The position numbers and the translations under genes were made by a program. A stretch of 64,000 nt of DNA from assembly GCA_930367205.1 (NCBI GenBank), contig OV884009.1:90541189-90605188 (forward strand), read 5' to 3'. The stretch is from Acanthosoma haemorrhoidale (Eukaryota > Arthropoda > Insecta > Hemiptera > Acanthosomatidae). Every line of letters begins with the position of its first letter. The first letter of the stretch is position 1. Shown here piece after piece: positions 1 to 14,100 of the stretch. Under the pieces are notes generated by a model, which saw only the letters and a list, made by a program, of their open reading frames with translations, was not told the origin of the DNA and made no database searches.

Positions 1-99
1 AATAGCAATATATGATCTAAGAAAAAATTGAATTTATAATGCAAATGATTATTTGCTTAGTACAATAGGTAATACCGTAGGTTGTATCAACCTACCTCC

Positions 100-690
100 C
101 TACAGAGCTCACCCTATAGAGCTTTTGACTGCTATTTTCTTGTCCATTCATAGAGCCCAGCCGAAAAAATTCCACCCCCACCTAACTCTCCCCGTGACAC
201 ACTCAGTTTAGCACTCACCAGGCCTTCAGTAAACTGTCATCTGTTCATCTAGTGTATGAAGAATAAAGAGAGAAGCGTGACTCATCTGAAAACAGCATGT
301 TGCTCTATTTGCTTTCAGTCCACACTACTCCATTCCATAAGGTGTACCCAAGTTAATTCCAAATAACCTCTAAAATGTTCTCTGGTCAACGATGGCCCTG
401 ATGCTGGTCTCTGAGGGTTTTATAATTCACTTTGGGAAGCCTTATAACAGTTCCTCATATTGCTACTCCCCGAGTTGTGCAAAGACGTTGAGCAGTCTCA
501 GTAGCAGTTGGAAATCAATTCTGGAGTATGTGTAGAACAATAAATCAGTCAACTCTTGGATCTGTCATTCGTGGCTGACCAGATCAGGGTCTGCAATTCC
601 ACAAGCCTGTCTCATAGTTATTTCTAATTGCTCTCCGAACAGTAGTTTCTGGTAAACCCTATACATGGATGGGTACTTGCTCAGCAGTCC
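100..690 (-). mobile_element. Tc1-like transposase pseudogene fragment
   Basis: Read on the - strand from 690 downward, broken pieces of a Tc1-family transposase appear in the right order: TIRNNYETGLWN, then PRSGQPRMTDPRVD, then TATETAQRLC, then NMLFSDESRFSLY near 270-300, then a Gly/Trp-rich stretch near 155-190. In Tc1 transposases these correspond to the end of the paired-type DNA-binding domain, the GRPR linker, and the catalytic core with its conserved DESRF. Several frameshifts and stops separate the pieces, so it cannot be active. No terminal inverted repeats were found, so the ends are approximate. Confidence 0.75.
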
Positions 691-2924
691 AAATTATTTT
701 TTAAGTTAAAATTAAAACAAAAATACCTTTTGCTAAATTTTTAGATTCTTGTTACACAAGAAATCAATATTGAAATTTCTGTATGATTTATTTAAAATAA
801 ATTTATGGGGGGTTTCCTTCATATTTATAGGCTCTTATCATTGAAAATGTTTGATATTAATTAAAAAAGAATTGAAAGCCAAAATAATTCTATTAGGAAG
901 CAAATATTTGAATTTTTCTATGTCTGCCACTTTTTTTTGTGGGGCACTGTATTTATATATTATATTTTTATTCCTTGCAGTTAGGTATCCTTGGAATGAA
1001 GCCATAACAAGGTTTGTCTATTCTAAAACCCCTCATGAAGGATCACTCTTTATAACCCTGTATTACCTTACTGAATCTAAAATCTGAAATACCTACACCT
1101 GTACCTTTGCGCTAAAGTCCCATATCCAATAGAACCTCCTTAGTAATGTCTCAGTTATAAACACATCTCCTCCGTCTCATATCTCACCGGATGACCTCAA
1201 TTATATTTGTTTACAGTTTCAACCTCTTTATCACTATTCTCTTCTTTCAGGCCTAAAAACTATAATTTTGATCAAAACAGCTGTTTTTACACCACATATC
1301 TCCTATTTATTTTATATCTTCGGTCATTAAATTCAGTACAAGATCCATAGGTCGCAATGGAATTCCAGGAAAATATTCTTAAAATTTTGCTTTACCATTC
1401 TTTTTCCTTTGAATTACATCTATAATTTCCCTCTACGAAATTCTGTATTGCTATCTTTCTAGAAAGTAACTTGTGCTCTAGCCCTAAAATATAGTCCCAA
1501 AACCCCTCCAATGACTGTTGGCCTTTATATCTATCCTCTCTAATCTCACAAAACCTCTGGAACGGCTTTTCCAAATTAAAATACCTCTGTCTACTATATT
1601 TCACTAGATCAACCCCCTTCTAGTCCACCTTGCTTGTCCTCATGAGAAGTTCAAGGCTTCTCTCTCCAAGTGCTATTTAGCTCCTACATTAACAACCTCC
1701 ATTTATCAATCCAACACTGCTTGTCTTGCCTATATACCAAGATTTACCCATCCTTTTCCCTCCCTAAGCTTCAATCTGCCTCTCTGCTAATCCAACATCA
1801 TCTGAATCGAATTGATGCTTGGGATTTATATCATAAACTTGGATTAAATATAGATAAATCAAAAGTTATAGTGATTGTCTTGCATTACATTTTCAAAAAC
1901 CTACTTGATTTCCTTACACTCATAGCTGACTCCCTCATCTTCAAGTACTTCTTTTCTTCCTTTAATCTTAAACCAAACCTTATCCTGTATTAAAATGAAT
2001 GGGGATATTTGCAAATTAAATTCTTTTCATTCATTTTAGTTATAATTCTTTTAAATTATTTCTTCCCTTAGTTCACTTCCTAGCTGCAGGATTTGTTGCT
2101 TGGTGGCCTGATAGGGGTCTTAAAGGAAAACAGAAATGTGTTTCAAATAAAGTATAATCCATTTCCCAGTGTATGTCTGATTCAAAATCATGTAAAAAAT
2201 GAATGAGAATACCTAACTTTTGATGTAATTGAGTAACTTAAAAATAATTAGCTCTAAGTAAAAAAAAGTGAACACTGTCTTGCTATTCGTTTTTGAGCAG
2301 TTAATTTATTTTAGTTTTTATTGAAATATTTATGTTTCTTGAGTTAACAATGTTTCCAAGTTTATGATTTTGTTAATTTTTTCAATACCGGAAAACCCTG
2401 CTTCTGTCCACTGGAAGCACTTACAAGCGATTAAGTGACTACACTACAACAGGTGACTTAGATTCTAGAACTACTGGAGTTGTTCACTGTAGGTGATTTC
2501 GTGCGACATAAAAGAGCTAGTTTGCATGTATGACCACTAGCATGCCCTGTCTATTTGGCTGATTGGAATCCAATTTGGCACAGTGATCAAATGCACAAAT
2601 GTGAGCTAACACCATAGGAATTATTTAATATTCCAATTAATTTTTTTAAGAGGTGGAAATTCTGTAATATTAATATTTATTTTTGATTATTTTCCTCCTA
2701 ACTTCTCAATGGAAAGAACGATTTTTGCGCGGTAAGATTGTCACTTTAAGATAGCTTATAAGAATTTAAGGAAAATCGGTAGTTGCTGTGTTTTAGGGGG
2801 GGAAACTGGGCTGCTGGACTTCCCAGTAGTGTGCTTCATTTTTAATCTTTAGGGTCTATGGCTCTGGTCGAGAGAGGATTGAGTTGCCAAGACAGTACCA
2901 ATTAGCTGCCGATTTTGTAATTCC
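691..2924. other. Non-coding stretch, nothing recognised
   Basis: AT-rich DNA with a pyrimidine-rich + strand between about 1100 and 1980. Open frames here (a 107-codon frame at 1670-1993 and a 70-codon frame on the - strand at 1392-1604) resemble no family I know and have no splice context tying them to a gene. It is probably part of an upstream intron of nonstop, or old repeat DNA. Confidence 0.4.
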
Positions 2925-3333
2925 TTTTTCTGTTTGTTGGTTAGATAGGACAAAAGACTGATGGTCGAGTTTTTTTGGACTGTCAAATTAGTAAATACAG
3001 TCCACTTGCTTCAACATTAGTTGGTCCTCTAAACCGGGATAGAAAAATAATACATTTTTGGCGTTGGTTCGAACTCTTTATCATTAATTAAAATAAAAAA
3101 TAGCAGTCTGAGCCTCTGAGATATTAGCTTGGGGTTTAGTTTTAAGTTTTGTTTATTTGGTTGTGGTAACTAACTTCAGTGAATTCGTGTTTTTTAATTT
3201 TTTGTTGTTATTATTGTCCAAGATCAGGTAAGCGGAACAATTTTCTGTTTGTTGGTTGGACGGGGAAAAAGACTAGTTTTCAGGTTTTTTGGGTTGTTGA
3301 ATTAGTAAATACTGCCCATACTTGCTTCAACAA
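2925..3333. repeat. Imperfect direct repeat pair, about 95 bp each, 315 bp apart
   Basis: The segment 2925-3020 recurs in diverged form at 3241-3333. Both begin with TTTTCTGTTTGTTGGTT, continue through a T-rich stretch, share AATTAGTAAATAC, and end with CTTGCTTCAACA. They are separated by single-copy DNA. The pair could be two copies of an unknown interspersed element or a local duplication. Confidence 0.6.
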
Positions 3334-4883
3334 GCTACAATTTTTGTTTTCATACAATTGAGCGAATGAAAACTCGGTTAAATCTTCCGGTTGTACTAAC
3401 ATACCTGTGATTACTTTTTATGAGATATTTTAATATGAAGCTGGAAGTCATTTCTTTGAAACTTTTAGATTAACATATAAGATGTTGAAAAATAAAGTGG
3501 TGAAGTCAGAAAAATTTAAAAAGTGTTACACCATAATTTTAGGAAGCATTAGAAAAACATACTATGTTTAAATTCATATTAAATTGAATTATAGTTTGTT
3601 TAAATTCCGCTAGATTGAATGTTTTTTTACGATGTTACTATGTTGAGGCTACTAGAATATCATGCATCTGTTAAGGAAAATAGTGGTGTAAGTTAAGTTG
3701 TGGCCTTCAAAAATAGTGAAACAGATGGATAGTGGTAATGGGGATAGATTAGCTTCATTACAGCACTAAAGCAATGAGAGATAAAAAAACAACAAGAACA
3801 CTTGACTTTTTTATGGAGACAAATGTGAAAGTGTTTTTTACTCAAAATTCTTCTACACTCACTTACACCACTATACTTCTCAACCTCTCATATCATGACA
3901 ACTGCAAACATTTTAAATGTTGTGTAAGTGACAAAGTGACAGAATTTCATACATTTTAAAATGATAAACAAACAATCACCATAGCTTTACCCCGTTAAAA
4001 GGTTACAATAAAAAAAACACTAAAATTCTAAGAAATTATCCCTGGCTGGGATGCTTGGTAATTCTCTTAGTTATTTCTAAAAGAACAGAGCACAAATGTA
4101 TTTTAATAAAATGTAACTATGTGTCATTCCATAACAAAAAAAATGTATTTGATGATGAGGAACGGTTGATAATAGGTTGTAGGAACATTGGTTTTCTCAT
4201 GACTAAAAGCGACTAAATACATTCTAGATAGATCTGTCACTGATCGCCAGAAGTCAGTCTCAATGTCACTTGTAAAGGATGTGGTTCCATTGTTTTTCAT
4301 GTATTGAGGATCAGCCACTCTTTTATGGACATAATTGTTTGGTCACCAAGTTGCTCAGAGTCACTTCAAGTGGGTTAGAGGTGTTGTTATGATTTCACAC
4401 ATATGGTAACAAATTATTACTAAAAATTAATTACTGTGCATTAAAAAAATGCATTGTATTCTTATTATATTCAGCAATGTATCAAATTAAATATGTTTAC
4501 TTCCTGATCAATAATATGTATTATATGTTATAATAATTACCAAACCTCATTAAAATGACATTAACAGCAGACTTTGTTTTCATAATGTTTGAATAAAACA
4601 GCTGTGGCTATGGTTACAAACTCACTTATAAGGTATCATTCAATGAATGGGTCATGTTAAAGAAACTGTTTTTGAATCTGAATGTTGATAAAAATAAGTC
4701 AATGAAAATTAGGTGACCAATCAGGTGGGAGTTACTAATAAGATTATCAAAACCCTTAATTGTGTGATATTGCACTGATTAATTTTTAATTTATTTACAC
4801 TTCTTTCAAATTATTTTTTTTTTTAATGTGCATGTTTTGGACAAACTATTCAGTACCTATAATTGAATTTTTATTTTTTGAAG
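3334..4883. other. Intron or upstream DNA of nonstop, no coding exon recognised
   Basis: I looked here for the preceding USP22/Nonstop exons (the catalytic Cys box and the first zinc-binding Cys pair) and saw none. A 64-codon frame on the - strand at 4124-4318 matches nothing known to me. The 5' part of the gene must lie further left, or on a stretch I failed to recognise. Confidence 0.4.
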
Positions 4884-5103
4884 GAACGTATCCACTAAAA
4901 TAGATCCTCTATGGGAAATTTCATTGGACATTCCAGAACCTCCATGGGAAGGTGGACTCCTAGAATGTTTATATCACTACACCAGTCCAGAACCATTAGG
5001 GTCAGATGGGAAGATAGACTGTATTGCTTGCAAAAGTTACCAAGAAGGAACCAAACAATTGACATTCAAACTATTGCCTCTTATAATAGTTATTCAGTTA
5101 AAG
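4884..5103 (+). CDS. not: nonstop exon, zinc-finger insertion of the USP domain
   Basis: The acceptor is the AAG at 4881-4883 and the donor is AAG|GTATTT. One base completes a codon from the missing upstream exon, then 73 codons follow starting NVSTKIDPLWEISLD. Residues CIAC in this exon form the second Cys pair of the structural zinc site; the first pair should be in the preceding exon. The segment SYQEGTKQLTFK closely follows the USP22 family pattern, and the exon ends in VIQLK, matching family FHLK just before the RF motif. Confidence 0.9.
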
Positions 5104-8100
5104 GTATTTCTTTTTGTGTTATTTGTAAAATATTTTATTGCATAAATTAATCCCTGATGAAAATAAAAGTCACTGGTGTATAGCTGTGTTCAGTTGCAGT
5201 CTATTTAACTTAAGTCTGTGCTTATAAATTCTAACTTTATTTTTAAAAATTATTTTTATTTATATTATTTTTTTATATATTATATTTAGGGCTGGAATTT
5301 ATATGTATTTAGATATTTTTCCTGGAGCAAAATATTTGGTGTATGATCATTTACTATACTTTCTAAGGCGTTTTAAGTAAATATAGGGTAATTTTATTTG
5401 TACATATTGTTGTGATATTAGATATTGGGGAGTTTTTGTATAATGTTTAATCCAACCTTGAATCGGGAAGGCAGGTGAAAACAAATGAGAGTGGGGAGAA
5501 AAAACAAAAGACAGTCTACTGTTAGTTGTGATGAGAAAAACACACAGTATTACTCTCTAGTTATTTTAGCCAGTGATAATAAATTAGTATTGTTGTGGTT
5601 GTGGATATAAAAAACACACAGAGATACTGGTTGTTGTGATGATAGAAGAACACATAAAATTACTCTCTAGTTTAGCAGTTATAATGAGTTGTTGTTGTGG
5701 GTCTGAGAAAACATACAGAGCATTATATTCACTCTAGTTTGGAATCAGCCTGATATATGTAAAAAGAAGACCATTGAAGAAGAAAAGGAATCAAATTAAT
5801 GGACAAGTAATTATAAAATTAATATAAGTATATTTTTTATGTTTGTAAAATTAAATTCATCTTTTTGCCAGAATTATTTTGTTAATAGAACCTAATAATA
5901 AAAATAAATATTAAATAAAATAATATTAAAGCAAAGAACGTAATAATATATTACATATTTCAGTGAAATTACATATTTTTAAATATTTCTTACATGGTCT
6001 TCCATATTTTGTTACATATTTCTCTGAGAGTTAGTCGCACTGTTTTTAAATTAAAATTAATTCAGTGCTTTATATTGAAAGACAAGAACTTTCAAAAAAT
6101 GATAATCTGTGGGTTGGATTCTTCGAACAGGTGGCCTTATTTATTGGGAAAATCAAACTGAGAATTGTGTACTTTGAAAGATGCAGTCTTGGAGAAATGA
6201 TAAACTGTTTGTCGGATTCTTGGACAACTAATTTAAAAAACTGAATTAAATTTTCTTTTATAGCAATGAATACTCATGACTTCTGTTTATTAGTAACTTG
6301 TTCCTTTGGGGGGCAAAGGCTCTTTAGCCAAACCACACAATTGACGCAGTATCACACAGAGCTCACAAGATCAAAATGCTAGTTGGTTTAAAGGAAGTCA
6401 TGAGGACACCTCCGCCATAGGCGTCGCTTTGGGTTAATGGAGATGATATGGGAGAATAGAGCATTAGCATAAGGATTAAAATGCCCCGGGAGGAAATGAA
6501 AGTCCCAATATCATATTGGGAAGTTGCTAGGTCTTGAATGAATGGGATCAGCGTGAAGGGTACAGTTGTTAACATAAAAGGTTTTTTTTCAACTTTGGGA
6601 ACAAAATGAAGTCGCAAGGAGCCATGTCCGGCGAATACAGTGGCTTAGGTAACACAACAGTGTTGTTTTTTGCTAAAAAATTACGAACAATCAGTGAGGT
6701 GTGAGTGGGTGCAGTATCGTGATGCAATTTCCATGAATTGTTTTGCCACAATTCCGGTTGTTTTCATCGGATTGCTTCATGCATCACTTCCAATTAATAT
6801 ACTTGGCCGTACGACCTTCTGGCAGGAATTCATGATGCACTACGGCATTAAAAGAGAAAAAAACAGTGATTAAAAAATTCTTGTTACTTTTTGATCAAAC
6901 CTCGTACATATAGGTATGTACTCTTACCGTGCAGATATCGATATTCACTTGTTTGAAAAATGGCATTATTATTAGCAACATAATTAGCAAAACCGATTAA
7001 GATCATAAATAAAAAATTATATGTTTAGACATAGAAATTTATAATTTAAATTCATGAGAATATTTGGTGAATACAGTTAACTCTCTATAATTTGAAACCC
7101 AAGGGATCACTGAAAAATTTGAGTTGGATTTATCAATTTGGATGTTTGTAATTTCCAAAATGAAAGAACAACAAAATTTGAATTACGAAAAGTTTATACC
7201 CGTAATACAAAAAATACATAGGTCCATTAGAATGAAAACTGCAAAAATAATAACTGTAGAATTATGTATGTATACACCTAATTCTGACTGGTGTACATAT
7301 AACTGAATGTAATGTGAAACAACTCTGTTACGAGGATGTGAACAGTATGTGAAAAATGAGAGTTAACATTACCAGGAAAATTTAGAATTATAAAAAAGAG
7401 AAAACGATTGGAATTGATATCTAAAAAACATTTTTTGAAGAATCTCACCCTAGTGAAGTATAGTAACATCCAAATAGGAGTGAATTCAAAAACTCCCTCT
7501 TGGCATAATTAATACACAAAATAATAATATATAATAATTAATAGAAAAAGCTAAACATTTCATCAGCTAGCTTACCTGCTACTTGGTATGGACATCTTTA
7601 TTTTTATCAGGAAGAATGGCCTTCTTTCGAAAACCAGTTCAAATTGTGACAGCTTTAGAAAATACCCTTTCATACTGCATCTATTAACTTTAGGACAGAC
7701 AACACCAGCTTTCAAAAATTGGATGAGAATTTTATCTTGGCGGAAGACTCAACTGCTAATCTACTTTTTCTGATCTTCCAATCAATAGTTTGTTTGAGAA
7801 AATTTTAGCACTCTCATTTTTTCCCTAGAGTTATCTTTAGTATGTATCCCCTAAAAATGTATTTTTTAAGCATGTGTTAACTGGGATGACAGGCAGAGTT
7901 TGTCGATTTATTCACTGAGTAGTACCACCAGAGCTCCTCCCATTAGTTTGTTGTTTCCTCTCAGATCTCTCAAAGTGATATGATGTCAAGGGCCTCAAGA
8001 GCTATGCTTTATTCATCCCATAGTATTAATTCATATGTTTCATCCACCCAACCAGTTGAAGAATGTGAAGACACTAATGTAATTTCTTTTGGACATTTTA

Positions 8101-11100
8101 TTTATCTCTCCTTCTCACTCCTAATGCCAGGTTCCCACAGGAAGTGAGTATTATTGATACTCTTAATATGGATTTATGAATTAATTACATTAAAATTAAT
8201 TTTGTCTTTACAATTCGTGTGAAATACCAAATCATGTGAACAGTTCACGACATTTTTTTTTCATGAGCGGGTACGAGCGCAAGCTAGCTGCCATGCGTCA
8301 CTTTTGTGATTCACACCATATTGGATACTGATAAGGCTGAACTTGGACTTAAAAGGCATTGGGAGTGTCACTATCAATCTATGTTACCCTAAAAACAATG
8401 AATTCAACACTGATATCAGTTGTTTTCGGTTATTTTTACATACCCTTCCCACCTACATCAGGGGTGGTAGGAGTGTCTTAACTCTATAAACTATTTTTCC
8501 AGATTCAAGTCGTACATGTACATAGATACATATACGCTCCAGCCATTTCAGAGTTATGCTGAAAGATACGTACATTCAAACATCCATTTATATGTAGAGA
8601 GAGAGATTTTTGAGTGTGTTATGTTTTTTTTTTCAGATGTGAACAAACAAACTTGATAAAATAAAAAAATTCAAGAATCATTCAATCTGTTGTTTATCCC
8701 CCCCCCCAAAAAAAATTTAGTTCTCTCATTTCCAAATCTGTTGGGCAGATTTATTTATGAGTTTATCTCCTCCTCCTCACCCCTTCTTCTTGTTGTAGTC
8801 CTGCTTTAGTATATATAATATATCAGCAACTGTATAACCCTCAAAAACCATAAAAATAACATCGACTTGTCTAATTTTTTTGTGATTTGTATGACAGAAA
8901 TGTACCAACGTTTGAAAATATGGAGGGAAAAAGGAATGTTTTGAACAGATAACAGTGTGGAGGAGGTAATGGAGTTGGTGGGAATGAAAACAAGAGCATA
9001 TGAATGGATACATTTTTGTTTTTGGTTTGATTAACAATTGCTCTGAGTTTTGTTTGACTATAACAATAATTTATTTATTAAAAATCAAATGTACTTCTAA
9101 ATTACAAACTGTTTGTTTTGTTTTTCCTGTTGTGCTAAACATAGATTAAAGCCGAAAAGAAAACTACGAGATATGGAAATTTCAGTATAATGTATTTTCA
9201 AGTGGAATGAAGGAAAGAGATAAGTTAAAATGAAGTTTATAAGGAAAATTATTGTGTGTGCTACATCAAATGATATGCTAACCAAGTTATTGTCTTTGTA
9301 TGGTATTGATCTCACTATCAATTAATTATAGTTACAATATGAGTTTTATTCTTTCAAATGTATAATGTATAAGAAATTTTGTCAGAAGAAATGAAGGTTG
9401 TTAAAGTACTTAATAGTTTGATAAATTGCTATAAGTCTTTTGTGGTTGCGTATGAATGTTCAACTCAAAAAATTACTTTTGAGATTTTAAGAACTAAGCA
9501 TATCTTTGAGACTGAAAGAAGGAACCTAAAAAAAATTGCGAAAAAATCCAATGGTAAAGAAAAGAATGCAGAAGAAAAGGACCTGAATGATGAAGTCAGT
9601 AAGGCATTTGTTAGCTTAGCACAAGTCAAATATGGAATTCTGTAAGCAAAATGGATATTTTCTGATAGATTATGCAATACTGAAGAAAAAGAACAGCACA
9701 ATTAAATGTTTCAAATGTGGCAGAACAGGCTAGCTCGATAATATAGCATATTGGCATATCATGAAAAAGGCTGCCTGATATGGAAGAGTGCAACAATAAG
9801 CCAGGCATGTGTTTTCTCTATACAAAATATGAAAAATGTGGAATGCCAACTTTTAGGATGGAATTTACTCAGGTTCATGCTGGTAGTTGTAGCTAAGAAG
9901 GCTGTTATCTCGTCCCAGAGAGCTTCACTGACTGATTTTTATATCATTTTTTGTTTTTGTTAAACTAGAGATACGTTCATTTGTGATGTTCACTATACAG
10001 CCAACTATTAAATTGAATTGAACTATGTTAATGGCTATATTTTAAGGGTTGAATAGATCTACAACTCATAAGTAACAAACTAATAAATTCTTAAAAATTC
10101 AGTTCATATATATCTTCAACTTAACTAATTTTTTGGGGGGTTTTGTTTTAATTCTTAATTTTGTGCTAAACAATTCACCTATAAATTTATAACTACACCA
10201 GTTTTAAGTACATAAAATAAACTTGAAGACTGTATAGCGATCAGAATTACAATCATAGTAAAATCATATTTTAGGGAAAATTTATTTGTTTACTTTATTA
10301 CCCAAATTAATGGCCGCAGACCATCTGATCTGGATAGAATCTTAAGCAATATACAAGATAGATGGTAACCCTGACCTTAAATCTATTATACTTCAAAACG
10401 GCCACTTAAGTTAGGGGAAAGACCCTTGAACATAAAAACTAAATGGTAGAATAAGGAAATCAGGGTGCAAGAAGAATGAGAAATATATGGAAATCTATAT
10501 AAGTAGCTGAGGGACTAGCAGAAGTATGAAAACATAAGTAATTAAATACTTCATTAAGAGTACAATTCCTAAGGGTTAAAATTATTGATAAATCAATAAT
10601 TAGCAACTGACATGACCGTTTTTGAATTTGTTAAAAAATTGTCTGCCTCAAAACTTTAAAGCTTAATTAGGGAATATTTATTTGTGCTTCACCTAGAAAT
10701 ATTACTGTCAGTTACAGTGTGGTGTTGTATCTAGGGGGAGGGCCTTAACATTAATTCTGTTGAATATATACATTATAATACATCAGTTCTTTTTCCATAA
10801 TTACTGAATCCTATACTTCTCTGATAAATTGGTAACTAAGAAAAAGATCATCCAATGACATTGCTCAAAAGTGTAGGATGATATACATGGATTCCTTTAT
10901 CGCGGTTTCCCTTGTATAACTGAGATTTCTCTTGAGCTTTTTCCGCCATGGCAACATTTTTTAAGATGATAGTCTGCTTGGACAGCCAGTAAATATAAAG
11001 AAAATGGTACTTGATACTTTATGACAAATCATGTTTTTATCATTAAACTAGATGGCTCAACACTCAATATTCCAGTGAAATTCTAAACCTCTTTAAGCTA

Positions 11101-14100
11101 AACAGTTTGCATTTAATGCTATTTCCTCTTTTGGCTTGGAATGACTTATTTTCTGCTATCCTAGTCTTTATGTAAGTTTCTTGATTTAAGTCACCTGATC
11201 TATGTGACTGTGTGGTCATCAAGGATATTGTTCTTAAATCTATAAATAATGAAAAAAATTTATGACTGTGGTTTATTTTCAATTGAATTTTTTTAACTTA
11301 GTTTATCATGCTTCATCTGCAAATAATTTTTGAATATTTGCATATATTGATGAACTGTTTCCTTGGTTGATTCATGTCTGTAACAAATTTTAAGCCAACT
11401 CATGCTAATAGTTAGTCTGTGTAGCTCTTGTGGACACTGCTGATGCATTTGAATTACAAAATTGGGAGATCGTTCATTATTTGCTAATTGTAGTAACAGG
11501 GATTTTGCGCTTTAAATGCGGGATTTAAATTATGCAAGGTAACCAAATTAATATTTTTGGAGATTAAGAATTGTTAAATGCAGAACTTAAACATAAGAGG
11601 TACAACTTAACTCTTACTTACTTGTTGGTACAACTTTATAAGCATTTAAATGTTGACCTTGCTATGTTTGCAGCAAACCCGCACTGACAACACAGCAAGT
11701 TAATCCATAGAGGTGACACTCCCAGGACTTGTAATTTCCGTAAGTGCTTTTAAGTCGGCTTCCTTGATTTTGCAGTACTTCTCATGGAACATTACTCAGC
11801 TTGAACTAATACCCAGGAGATTAGGACTTAATGTTAAATAAGCGTTGATAATATTTAAAGATAAGGGAGCCTTTAGTGGCAAGCTATGTTTTTGAGTAGT
11901 TGAGCAGCAGTTCATTTTTTAGGGGGGAAAAATGTTTATAACAAAAATGAACTATTTTGAAGAGAAATAAATGGAGTATTTCCAAATATGTGGAATAGGG
12001 CTTACTTGTATTTAAATGAAAGTTTCTCCCATGAATTTCAGATTAGTGTGAATTAGCGGTATTGGAGGAAATGTTCTAATTAGGATTTTTGTGACACTAT
12101 TTATAGGGAACCTTTAAGAAGAAGTTATTTGCTAGTGGATTGTGATCAGGCTCAGGACAGGTCACTTTTGTTTTAAGCCCCATCAGTATCAGTTTGGTAT
12201 TGAAGACAGTGACCTTTCTGGATGTGGAGAAACCCCGCAGACATTTCAGCACAGTACACTTACAGAAAAGTATAATTTTAGGCAAGATTCAAATTTAGAT
12301 ATGAAGATAGTACCTGGGCACGCCATATATATCTTTATAGTTACAAACTGTATGGCAGCCTCAATAGCCGTTGACAATTAGTGAAGCATGGTAGATGCCA
12401 CCAAACTACTAGGTTGTATAGTGCCACATCAATTAAGTGAGAAGATGGATTGGAATTGCACATAAAAAAAAGACATTTTTTCATTTTGATAATAATGCCC
12501 TTGGTGACAATAAACCCAGTAGGAATCCAGTGGGAAGGGCACTTATTACCTAATAATACAGCACATCTAGACTTCGATTTACATGAAAACTACAGTCATG
12601 GAGTATTCAAGAAGTAGCTTTAGGACTTGTCTTTTCGAAGTCAGGCCATTTTTCCTGTTTTCTCTCAACTTTGTATGATCAAATATGGATGCTCCATGCT
12701 AAATCGATCAATTTTTGGGGCCCATAGCTGTTGACTGTCTCATTAGGAGTGCTTGAAAACAATAAAGCCTTTATTTTTTTTGTCCTTTACCATAATACCT
12801 TTACAATTTGTCTCTTGTATCTGCCATCCTCATTCAGACTGAAGTTGGCCCTTGAGTTTCTCCCTGTTGATGTGTTCACTATGCTCAAGTTATGGCAGAA
12901 TGATGTGTCCCAAGCTGTCTTGAGAATGTCCATCACAAGACATAGTGATTGAAGAATGTACACTATGATTGTGTGGATTGTGGAGAAATTGATGAGTGCA
13001 AATGAAGGAATTTCAGCATTAATGTTATTATCATTATCATAACCACATCCTCTTTATCTGTCCTCTCTTTTCCTGTTAGTCTACCTCCTCATATCAAAAG
13101 CTTCTCTAACTCTGCGCTCCCATGTCTTTCTAGTTCTTCCTTATGGTCTCCTCTCATCTACACTAGTTTTGTAAGTGACCCAAGCCCTAAGATCCTTTAA
13201 CATTCTCAAGGAAATTGTATATCTCCTGAGTACTAATTGTACTTTAATCTTGAAAATTCATTTGCTTTTCCTTCCCTTATAGAATACCATTACTTAAAAT
13301 AAACATACCAGGTTAGGATTCTTATTAGAAACACATATTTAGTGAAATATTCTGGTGTTGGCAATACTTTTAATGATTATTCACTTAGATCTCATCCTCC
13401 TGCATAAGAAAGTCTATCTTAGTTATCTTTTTTTTAATTATTTCACAATTTTATATATTTATCATGTTTATATTTGAAATTTACTTTCATTATATGAAAG
13501 AGTTAGAAAATTATATTTTGGTGGTATAAAAAAAATTTGATTTCTAAAACTTGTTTTTATTTCTTTCAGAGATTCAAGTACATAAATTCTAAAAACATCA
13601 AAAAAAAGAACCTTTATGTACCTTTCCCTATTGACCTTGATATGTCACCTTTCATTACGGGGAAAAGGAATGAAAAAGACACTAAAACATGTAACCCTGG
13701 TACATCTGTTGCAAGTAGTGAAAATAATGACAACAGGTAAGGTTTGAAGATGGTTATTAGTTATTAAATAGTTATCTACGATCTCAATCTTATTATGAAA
13801 ATTATTAGTTGCTAAGATTGGAAATATAATTATCTATAAAATTCATTATCTCTAACTGTCATTTATATTCATGATTTCAAAACAAGAATATGATCAACCT
13901 CCATTCTGTTTCTTTATAATAGTAATGGGATGTTTAATACAGTTAATGCACATGGTTAGAAATTAAGAACTTGTAAAAAATGTCAATTGTATTAATATTG
14001 TTGGGGCCAAACATGGTTGTGGCCATGAATACATCTTTGTCTACAGTCAACAAGAACCCATCACTTGCTGCTGGGTTGTGATGATCAACATCACCCTGAA

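Larger units (their letters stand above)
5104..13569 (+). other. 8.5-kb nonstop intron
   Basis: This intron runs from GTATTTC to TTCTTTCAG. It contains a degenerate tandem repeat (5526-5750), a broken mariner transposase (6575-6870) and a Copia gag remnant (9379-9880). The remaining parts (5751-6574, 6871-9378, 9881-13569) are AT-rich and hold nothing I can name. The ORFs of 60-90 codons scattered through it lack any family resemblance. Confidence 0.7.

Noticed and set aside
1670..1993. 107-codon + strand frame
   Set aside because: Pyrimidine-rich sequence with few chance stops; no motif, signal or splice context.
4911..5150. 79-codon frame starting MGNFIGHSRTSMG
   Set aside because: It is an out-of-frame shadow of the nonstop exon at 4884-5103.
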